Below are positions 58,219-64,000 of a DNA stretch of 64,000 nt, in pieces. The stretch lies in NCBI GenBank assembly GCA_001298545.1, contig LJCX01000026.1, forward strand, positions 434,001 through 498,000, given 5' to 3'. The translations under genes were made by a program, and so were the position numbers. Below the pieces are notes generated by a model that was given only the letters and a program-made list of their open reading frames with translations, had not been told where the DNA came from and did not search any database. Source of the stretch: Actinobacteria bacterium OV320. GTDB lineage: Bacteria; Actinomycetota; Actinomycetes; Streptomycetales; Streptomycetaceae. Position 1 is the stretch's first letter. Every line of letters starts with the position of its first letter.

Positions 58219-58701
58219 CGGCTCCGGGTGTGATGCGCCCGCCTGTCGCCGAGCAAGGTGGTTCAAGGGTCACGTAGTTCCCCGGGGAATTACGTGAAGT
58301 CACCCCTGGGGAAATACGCGAACGTCCACACCGCCTCGCCGTGGCCGAGAACAAGGCCGTCACCGACGGCATCGGTCAGGACGCCGGCCTGCGATGATCC
58401 GCGGGCCGTCCCGTTGTGCCGCTCGCTCGACATGCGACGCTCACCCTCCCGTCGTAGCGTGAGTCGGACGGCTGATCAAGCCGTGGCGGATCACTTTCCG
58501 CCCCAACGGGGAGAGCTTGAGTCTTCGACATCTGCCCCGACCGCGCCCGTGCCAGGGGTATCGAAACCGGCGCCGGAGCCCACCACAGGTCAGTTCGCAC
58601 CGTTTCCGCGCGGACTGATCCGGGTGGCTGCCGCCGGAAGACGAACAGCCCGTATACGGCCAGGGCCCGGCTATGTGGACCACGTCCGCGGGAGGCATTC
58701 C
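58219..58701. other. 483-bp leader region of rppA
   Basis: No gene is supported on either strand. The left half has the palindrome at 58270-58297. The right half includes CGACAT ... TAGCGT-like promoter boxes near 58429-58460 and a long untranslated leader up to GGAGG before the rppA ATG. Confidence 0.55.
58270..58297. promoter_or_regulatory. 28-bp near-perfect palindrome upstream of rppA
   Basis: The palindrome begins TCACGTAGTTCCCC and ends GGGGAATTACGTGA; 13 of 14 base pairs match. A related half-site GGGGAAATACGCGAA lies at 58308-58322 (13 of 15 bases equal to 58284-58298), 24 bp away. This looks like an operator with an auxiliary half-site rather than a terminator, as there is no T-run. 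Confidence 0.5.
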
Positions 58702-59760
58702 ATGGCGGTTCTCTGTAAGCCGGCAATCCAGGTACCCGAGTACGTCATCACCAACGAAGAAACCCTCGAGCTGGCGCAACAGTTGCACAGCGACCATCCG
58801 CAGCTCGATCTGATCCTCAGACTGATCGAGCACACCGGGGTGCAGAAGCGGCATCTGATCCAGCCGATCGAGAAGGTGCTGCAGCACCCGGGCTTCGACG
58901 CCCGCAGCACCACCTACGAGGCGCACACCAAGGCCCGGGTTCCGGCCGTGGTACGCCAGGCGCTCGATCACGCGGAACTGGAGCCGCAGCAGATCGACAT
59001 CATCATCTATGTCTCCTGCACCGGCTTCATGATGCCCCCGCCGACCGCATGGCTCATCGGCGAGATGGGCTTCCGGCCGGAGACGCGACAGATGCCGATC
59101 GCCCAACTCGGCTGCGCAGCAGGCGGCGCAGCCATCAACCGGGCACACGACTTCTGCACGGCGTACCCCGACGCCAACGCGCTCGTCGTCGCCTGCGAGT
59201 TCTGCTCGCTGTGTTACCAGCCCACCGATCTGGGCGTGGGGTCGCTGCTGTCCAACGGCCTGTTCGGCGACGGAATCGCCGCGGCCGTGATCCGGGGCAA
59301 CGGTGGCACCGGAGTCCGCCTGGAACGCAACGGCTCGTACATCATCCCGAGCACCGAGGACTGGATCTCCTACGCGGTCCGGTCCACAGGTTTCCACTTC
59401 CAGCTCGACAAGCGCGTGCCCGGGACCATGGAGCCACTCGCCCCGGCGCTGCAGGCCGTCGCGGAACAGCACCAATGGAACGCCGGCAAGATGGACTTCT
59501 ACATCATCCACGCGGGCGGTCCGCGCATCCTGGACGACCTGAGCCTCTTCCTCGACGTGCCACCCGAGGCGTTCCGCTTCAGCCGCGCCACGCTCACCGA
59601 GTACGGAAACATAGCCAGCGCGGTGGTACTCGACGCCTTGGCCCGCATGTTCGCCGAAGGATCGGCCCTTGAAGGCCACCGCGGCCTGATGGCCGGCTTC
59701 GGGCCCGGCATCACGGCCGAGATCGCCCTGGGCACCTGGACTTCGGAGTTCGAATCCTGA
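58702..59760 (+). CDS. rppA: RppA, type III polyketide synthase (1,3,6,8-tetrahydroxynaphthalene synthase)
   Basis: A 352-residue chalcone-synthase-fold enzyme that condenses five malonyl-CoA units. The catalytic triad is C138 (PIAQLGCAAGGAAINRAHDF), H270 (MDFYIIHAGG) and N303 (TEYGNIAS). C106 (YVSCTGFMM), C171 (CEFCSLCYQPTD) and Y224 (DWISYAVRSTGFHFQLD) occupy the same positions as in S. coelicolor THN synthase, where they shape the malonyl starter pocket. ATG at 58702 follows GGAGG. The C-terminus ends at TWTSEFES, about 20 residues shorter than the S. coelicolor enzyme, in a region not needed for the core fold. THN autoxidises to flaviolin. Confidence 0.96.
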   Translation: MAVLCKPAIQVPEYVITNEETLELAQQLHSDHPQLDLILRLIEHTGVQKRHLIQPIEKVLQHPGFDARSTTYEAHTKARVPAVVRQALDHAELEPQQIDIIIYVSCTGFMMPPPTAWLIGEMGFRPETRQMPIAQLGCAAGGAAINRAHDFCTAYPDANALVVACEFCSLCYQPTDLGVGSLLSNGLFGDGIAAAVIRGNGGTGVRLERNGSYIIPSTEDWISYAVRSTGFHFQLDKRVPGTMEPLAPALQAVAEQHQWNAGKMDFYIIHAGGPRILDDLSLFLDVPPEAFRFSRATLTEYGNIASAVVLDALARMFAEGSALEGHRGLMAGFGPGITAEIALGTWTSEFES

Positions 59761-60126
59761 CGCGTCGCGGTGCCGTCTCGACGATCAGGACCGGGTCACT
59801 TTGACTGACACATCGTGGACACCGGCACCGGCTTGAGGACGCTCGCACCCCTCCGACGCTGCCGGCCTCCCGGGCCCGCCACCCTGCCCGGCAGCGGCCC
59901 ACAGCCGCAGTGACACTGTCCTCCGCGCGGTCGCCGCCCGCGCGGAGGACGTCGTCCGGGCCATGGTCCGGGAGGACCTGCCGGGCAGACGAGGCTCGAG
60001 CCCGACGTGGAAAAGGGGCGACGGGCCAGGAGCCGGAGATCTTCGGGCGTACACCGAGAAACAGCGGCCTCCTGGTCCGCCTGATGGAGCAGGGCCTCGA
60101 CCCCGCCCGCCACATCAAGGGCTTGG
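59761..60126. other. 366-bp gap after rppA, possible gene remnant
   Basis: No intact gene is seen between the convergent rppA and ZIP genes. Short protein-like stretches appear in different plus-strand frames, for example VAARAEDVVRAMVREDLPG (about 59930-59990) and EIFGRTPRNSGLLVRLMEQG (about 60037-60100). They could be debris of a frameshifted gene or chance. Confidence 0.45.
59918..59950 (+). terminator. Hairpin downstream of rppA
   Basis: GTCCTCCGCGCGG and CCGCGCGGAGGAC pair perfectly over 13 bp around TCGCCGC, 158 bp after the rppA stop. It is a candidate terminator for rppA or for the convergent ZIP gene. Confidence 0.6.
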
Positions 60127-60888
60127 TCAGGTGTGGGAGAGGGCGAAGGAGACGAGGAAGCCGCTGACGGTGATCAGTCCGATGGCCAGGTGGGCGTCGT
60201 CGAACGCTTCGGGGATCATCGTGTCGGCGACCATGGCGAGGATGGCCCCGGCCGCCACCGCGGTCACCGCGGCGATCACGGCGGGGGAGAAGGAACCGAC
60301 CACCGTGTAACCGAGGACGGCCGACACCGTACTGGCCGCCGCGATCGCCGCCCACACGCCGAAGACGTATCCCTTGGTGCGGCCGGCCTTCTTCATCCCG
60401 GCCGAACTGGACAGGCCTTCGGGGACGTTGCTGATGAACACCGCGGCCACCGTCACCAGGCTGACCGCGCCGCCGTCGAGGAGGCTGACGCCGATGACCG
60501 CGGATTCCGGCACCCCGTCGAGCAGCGCGCCGAGGGCGAGCGCCGTCCCGGACCCGCCCTGCTCGGCCTCCGAGGGCTGCGCCTGCGCTCCGGCGTGACC
60601 GGAGCGCTTGCGGTGGCGGGCACCCCGGCGGGCCAGCCACACATTGCCTCCGGTGTAGGCGACGGCGCCGATGAGGGTGCCGATGACCGCGGGAGCGAGC
60701 CCCGCCTCCTCGTAGGCCTCACCGACCAGTTCGAAGGACACCGCCGAGATCAGCACCCCGGCCCCGAAGGCCATCACCGTCGCGATCACCTTCTGCGGCA
60801 CCCGCAGCCCGAACCCCAGCCCGGCACCGAGCAGCAGCGCCGAGCCCGCCACGAGTCCCCACAGTCCCGCTTCCACCACATCAGCCAT
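60127..60888 (-). CDS. ZIP-family metal transporter
   Basis: A 253-residue, eight-helix protein. The family landmarks are LGALLDGVPESAVIGVSLLD in helix 4 and VAAVFISNVPEGLSSSAGMK in helix 5, with DTMIPEAFDDAHLAIGL further on. The metal-site His of classical ZIP (HNIPEG) is replaced by Asp/Asn here (DGVPES, SNVPEG), as in the actinobacterial ZIP-like subgroup. A His/Arg/Gln-rich cytoplasmic loop lies between helices 3 and 4 (ARHRKRSGHAGAQ). It probably moves Zn2+ or a similar divalent metal; direction is unclear. Divergent from recQ. Confidence 0.87.
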   Translation of the reverse strand: MADVVEAGLWGLVAGSALLLGAGLGFGLRVPQKVIATVMAFGAGVLISAVSFELVGEAYEEAGLAPAVIGTLIGAVAYTGGNVWLARRGARHRKRSGHAGAQAQPSEAEQGGSGTALALGALLDGVPESAVIGVSLLDGGAVSLVTVAAVFISNVPEGLSSSAGMKKAGRTKGYVFGVWAAIAAASTVSAVLGYTVVGSFSPAVIAAVTAVAAGAILAMVADTMIPEAFDDAHLAIGLITVSGFLVSFALSHT

Positions 60889-60980
60889 GCCGATCCCTCT
60901 ACCCGCTGCGGATGTGGATCAACGGGCGGCCGACGCGCCACACACCCTGCAAGATCACTGGCGGCCAAGGACATGGCCTT

Positions 60981-61004
60981 GTGCCGGTGCCGGTGCCGGT
61001 GCCG
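60981..61004. repeat. Hexanucleotide microsatellite (GTGCCG)4
   Basis: Four exact tandem copies of GTGCCG lie in the divergent ZIP/recQ gap, about 95 bp before the recQ start. Copy number may vary between strains and could alter promoter spacing. Confidence 0.85.
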
Positions 61005-61099
61005 TGGACAGGGGACCGAATCGCGTGAGGCGATATCCCGGCGAACGGGGGTAGCCGCCTAGGACACGGCGGTTGGACGCCCATTTTTCAAGGAGAACC

Positions 61100-62905
61100 A
61101 TGTTCGCACTCACGTCCCGTCGTCTGCGCGGCACCGCCCGTCGGGTCTTCGGCTGGCAGCAGTTGCGTCCGGCCCAACTGAGTGCGATGAAGGCCGTGAT
61201 GAAGGGGCGTGACGTACTGGCCGTCATGCCGACCGGCGCGGGCAAGTCGGCCGTGTACCAGGTGCCCGCGGTCCTGCTCGGCGGTCCGGTCGTAGTCGTC
61301 TCACCGCTGATCGCGCTGCAGCGGGACCAGATGCAGAGCCTGCTCGGATCCGGTGCGCTGCGCGCCGCCGTCATCAACTCCGCACAGCGCCGAAGCGACA
61401 ACGAGACGGCGTGGGCCCGCATCAGTGCCTCCTCGGTCGACGTGGTCTTCCTCGCTCCGGAGCAGCTCGCCAAGCCGGACGTCACGGACCGGCTCGCCGC
61501 CGTCCGGCCCCGGCTGCTGGTGGTGGACGAGGCGCACTGCGTGTCGTCCTGGGGGCACGATTTCCGGCCGGACTACCTGAGGCTGCGCCACGCGCGCGAG
61601 CGGCTCGGCAACCCGCCGGTGCTCGCCCTGACCGCGAACGCGGCGGCCCCGGTACGCCGGGACATCGCCGAACGGCTCGGCATGAACGACCCCGTGGAGG
61701 TAGTGGCCGGCTTCGACCGCCCCAACATCCACCTGGACGTGTCGACCTTTCAGGACGGAGCCGCCAAGGACCGGTTCGTCGTGGAGCGGGCGGCCGTCGA
61801 GGAGAAGCCGGGAATCGTGTACGCGGGAACGCGCCGGGCCGCGGACAGCTATGCCGAGCAGTTGAGCGACCTCGGACTGTCCGCCGCGAGCTACCACGCG
61901 GGACGGCCCGCCGCCGAGCGCGGCCGGACCCAGGACCGCTTCAGCTCCGGTGAACTCGACGTGGTCGTGGCGACCTCGGCGTTCGGGATGGGCATCGACA
62001 AGGCGAACGTACGGTTCGTGCTGCACGCCTCCGTCCCCGGCTCGCTCGACGCCTACTACCAGGAGATCGGCCGGGCCGGCCGCGACGGGGCACCGGCCAG
62101 GGCGATCCTCGCCTACCGTGCGCAGGATCTGGGCCTGCAGCGCTTCTTCGCCGCCGGCGCTCCCGACGCCGACGCGTTGCGCCGCGTCGCCGAGCGGCTG
62201 CGCGGCGAGGAGGGCGCCGTGGGCGCGACCCGGCTCCGGGCCGACTGCGAACTCGGCGCGACGGCGCTGTCCGCCGTGCTGAACCTGCTGGAGGAGGCCG
62301 GGGCCGTCCGCACCGGACGGGACGGCAGCCGCTTCACCGGCGCGGCCGGCACCCTCGGCTCCTCCGTCGATGACGACGTCGACGCCGCCGTGCAGAGCGC
62401 CCTCGCCGTCCATGCCACGCACCGTAGGCTCGAACAGTCCCGGGTCGACATGATGCGCGGGTACGCCGAGACGACCGACTGCCGACGGCGGTTCCTCCTT
62501 GGGTACTTCGGTGAGTCCGTCCCCGTCCCGTGCGGGGCGTGCGGCAACTGCACGGGCCCGGCGGCCGAGCCTGCGAACGGGCTGAGGCGCGAGCGGTCCG
62601 AGGACGCCGGACGGCCGTACAAGGCGGCCACGCGGCAGCGCCGGTGGACCCGGGCCGGTGCGCGCGCGGGCGGCTCCGCGGGTGCCGTCCGGGCGGTGGA
62701 GACCGTCGCACGGCCCGCGGCGGACGACCACCCCTACCTGCCGGGTGTCCTCGTGCGCCATGACCGGTGGGGTCAGGGAGAGGTCATGAGCGAGGGCGAC
62801 GGCAAGATCACCATTCTGTTCGAGTCGGTCGGCTATCGCACCCTGTCGCTGGCCGTGGTGACGGACAAGCAGCTGCTCGCCGCGTTGCCCGACGCACCAC
62901 GCTGA
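61100..62905 (+). CDS. recQ: RecQ-family ATP-dependent DNA helicase
   Basis: A 601-residue SF2 helicase. Motif 0/I: FGWQQLRPAQLSAMKAVMKG and MPTGAGKS (43-50). Motif II: VVDEAHCVSSWGHDFRPDYL (DEAH 143-146), the RecQ-specific aromatic loop. Motif VI: YYQEIGRAGRDGAPA. The RQC/zinc region has Cys in TTDCRRRFLLGYFGE and PCGACGNC. No HRDC domain is seen; instead the C-terminus (about 545-601) is a small beta domain, VRHDRWGQGEVMSEGDGKIT and SVGYRTLSLAVV, as in actinobacterial RecQ. ATG at 61100 has AAGGAG 5 nt upstream. It unwinds DNA 3' to 5' in repair and recombination. Confidence 0.95.
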   Translation: MFALTSRRLRGTARRVFGWQQLRPAQLSAMKAVMKGRDVLAVMPTGAGKSAVYQVPAVLLGGPVVVVSPLIALQRDQMQSLLGSGALRAAVINSAQRRSDNETAWARISASSVDVVFLAPEQLAKPDVTDRLAAVRPRLLVVDEAHCVSSWGHDFRPDYLRLRHARERLGNPPVLALTANAAAPVRRDIAERLGMNDPVEVVAGFDRPNIHLDVSTFQDGAAKDRFVVERAAVEEKPGIVYAGTRRAADSYAEQLSDLGLSAASYHAGRPAAERGRTQDRFSSGELDVVVATSAFGMGIDKANVRFVLHASVPGSLDAYYQEIGRAGRDGAPARAILAYRAQDLGLQRFFAAGAPDADALRRVAERLRGEEGAVGATRLRADCELGATALSAVLNLLEEAGAVRTGRDGSRFTGAAGTLGSSVDDDVDAAVQSALAVHATHRRLEQSRVDMMRGYAETTDCRRRFLLGYFGESVPVPCGACGNCTGPAAEPANGLRRERSEDAGRPYKAATRQRRWTRAGARAGGSAGAVRAVETVARPAADDHPYLPGVLVRHDRWGQGEVMSEGDGKITILFESVGYRTLSLAVVTDKQLLAALPDAPR

Positions 62906-62931
62906 CGCCGGACCCGCAGGGTTCTGCGTGA

Positions 62932-62956
62932 TGGCGTCACCGAGTGCGTGACGCCA
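62932..62956 (+). terminator. recQ terminator
   Basis: TGGCGTCAC and GTGACGCCA pair perfectly over 9 bp around CGAGTGC, 26 bp after the recQ stop. The next gene starts 400 bp later. Confidence 0.75.
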
Positions 62957-63359
62957 CCGTGAGGTGCGCCCGACACCGGTCGACTCGTCCGCCGGGGCGT
63001 GACGGTCCGGTCGTGGTGCGGGTCGCTGAACTCCAGTTCGGGCCACGGTCCGAGTCGGTGTGTAGCCTGGCCCGCGCCGCCCCCGACGGCCACACCGACC
63101 GCCTGTCGTAGCCTCCGGGGCCGGGGCCCTCCGACGGCTGCGCGCGGCCGGCCGGACACACCCCGATGCGTCCCCACCCTTCATCGGGCCGACCTCCTGG
63201 CACACGCTCGCCGGGGTGTCGAGGTCAGGTGTCTCGACAGACAGGGCACCGCCCGGAGCGCTCGGCCGTGTCGTCGGGAGCCCCTGGACGCGGCCGACGC
63301 GCGATTGTCGGTGGCCGGTGTCAGGCTGAAATGACACAGGATCTGCGAAGGGAACAGCC
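62957..63359. other. 403-bp gene-free gap before the VOC gene
   Basis: No coding region is convincing. The inverted repeat GTGTCA-ggctgaaa-TGACAC (63318-63337) lies 22 bp before the next start and may be an operator; the rest shows nothing recognisable. Confidence 0.5.
63318..63337. promoter_or_regulatory. Inverted repeat before the VOC-family gene
   Basis: GTGTCA and TGACAC are perfect 6-bp arms separated by 8 nt (GGCTGAAA), close to the ribosome site GGGA of the following gene. Possible repressor site. Confidence 0.4.
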
Positions 63360-64000
63360 GTGATCACGACCGACCTCACGCCCGGCTCCCCCTGCTGGCT
63401 CGACCTCGGGGCGCCCGACGTCCGCGCCGCCGCGGCCTTCTACGGCTCGGTGCTCGGCTGGGACTACGAGTCCATGGGCGGCGGCGGGGGCGAGGGTGAG
63501 GGCGGGGACATGGAAGGCGGGATGTTCCAGAAGGACGGCAAGACCGTCGCCGGTCTGGGCAAGCTGTCCGAGGAGGGCGCTCGCTCGGCCTGGATGATCT
63601 ACTACCGCGTCACCGACGCGGATGCCACCACCCAGGCGGTGGAGGGCGCGGGCGGTACGGTCCGGGTGCCCCCGAGAGACCTCGGTGAGTGGGGGCGGAT
63701 GGCGCAGTACACCGACCCGTCGGGCGGCCAGTTCGCGGTCTGGCAGCCAGGGAAGAACGCGGGCTTCGAGCTGGCGGACGTGCCGGGATCGCTCTCCTGG
63801 ACGGAGCTCTACACGAGCGACGCCGCGGCCGCGAAGGAGTTCTACGGCGCGGTCTTCGGCTGGCAGTTCAGCGACACGGAAATGCCGGGCGGCGGAGGCA
63901 CGTACACCCTCATCACGCCGGCCGGGCTCCCCGAGGAACGTATGCAGGGCGGCCTGATGCAGGTCCGCGAGGAGGACCTCGCCCTGGCGGGCGGGCAGGC
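63360..64000 (+). CDS. VOC-family (glyoxalase/CFP32-like) protein, 3' end cut by window edge
   Basis: The frame from GTG at 63360 stays open to the window edge (213 codons). It contains two tandem VOC half-domains: TPGSPCWLDLGAPDVRAAAA and FYGSVLGWDYE, with YTDPSGGQFAVWQPG closing the first; then LSWTELYTSDAAAAKEFYGA and VFGWQFSDTEMPGGGGTYTL. The pattern matches the actinobacterial 27-kDa antigen CFP30B/CFP32 type, with a Gly/Glu-rich loop (GGGGGEGEGGDMEGG) inserted in domain 1. The function is probably small-molecule binding or glyoxalase-like isomerisation; no known substrate. Confidence 0.85.
   Translation, partial: MITTDLTPGSPCWLDLGAPDVRAAAAFYGSVLGWDYESMGGGGGEGEGGDMEGGMFQKDGKTVAGLGKLSEEGARSAWMIYYRVTDADATTQAVEGAGGTVRVPPRDLGEWGRMAQYTDPSGGQFAVWQPGKNAGFELADVPGSLSWTELYTSDAAAAKEFYGAVFGWQFSDTEMPGGGGTYTLITPAGLPEERMQGGLMQVREEDLALAGGQ

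Noticed and set aside
58376..58726. Minus-strand 116-codon frame upstream of rppA
   Set aside because: Overlaps the rppA start and ribosome site, has poor codon bias and no similarity.
56892..59760. P450 and rppA as a single operon
   Set aside because: A perfect 19-bp hairpin terminator and a 480-bp leader lie between them, so a single transcript is unlikely.

Overview
The window is chromosomal DNA from a Streptomyces-type actinomycete. The evidence is the very high GC content, the near-universal G/C in codon third positions, the frequent GTG starts, and the mix of families: MarR, TetR, DeoR and ROK regulators, a CdaR/PucR-type regulator, a two-TerD-domain protein, an RppA type III polyketide synthase and an IS701-family element. 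No rRNA, tRNA or CRISPR array is visible. About 57 protein-coding genes can be supported, plus two broken genes and two insertion elements. The genes at both window edges are cut (an MFS transporter at the left, a VOC-family protein at the right).

Layout. 0-10 kb: a divergent MFS/MarR pair, a MDMPI-type enzyme, a second MFS protein, a NarL-type two-component system whose kinase has an unusual low-complexity insert, a methyltransferase, a lipoprotein and htpG. 10-21 kb: an MFS protein fused to carboxypeptidase-regulatory-like repeats, a DeoR regulator next to a decayed sugar-isomerase gene and a class II aldolase, an RlmG-like methyltransferase, an AlkB-like oxygenase, a ROK regulator, and a TetR/SDR pair sharing an operator sequence. 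21-33 kb: a LysR-divergent SRPBCC/dehydrogenase/PPOX cluster, a tightly overlapping tetR-DUF4865-phosphotriesterase operon, a SHOCT/ABC ATPase/FtsX permease operon, an RsbW-like ATPase, a Cds1-like PLP enzyme and a second DeoR regulator. 33-49 kb: a membrane protein with a GHSQG motif, a beta-helix/AAA+ fusion, a MOSC protein, a two-domain TerD protein, an HpnB-type glycosyltransferase, an Asp/Glu racemase homologue, an O-antigen-ligase-like protein, Lnt and a NUDIX protein. 48-53 kb: a likely 3-hydroxybutyrate dehydrogenase, a GAF/CdaR regulator and an MHS-family transporter that together look like a hydroxy-acid utilisation locus.

53-56.3 kb is the most unusual stretch. A secreted two-repeat protein ends at a TTAG target site. 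There a complete IS701-family element (1,560 bp, perfect 114-bp terminal inverted repeats, TTAG duplication) sits end-to-end against a second, decayed IS701-type element. The decayed element carries a divergent PemK/MazF-like toxin gene and an internally deleted transposase. The intact element's transposase has its conserved C-terminus in the -1 frame, just after an A_AAG_GGG heptamer.

56.4-64 kb: a 56-residue hydrophobic protein, a CYP158-like P450 and an RppA naphthalenetetrol synthase (likely flaviolin/biflaviolin-type pigment chemistry, but separated by a strong terminator), a ZIP-family transporter, a RecQ helicase and the start of a VOC protein.
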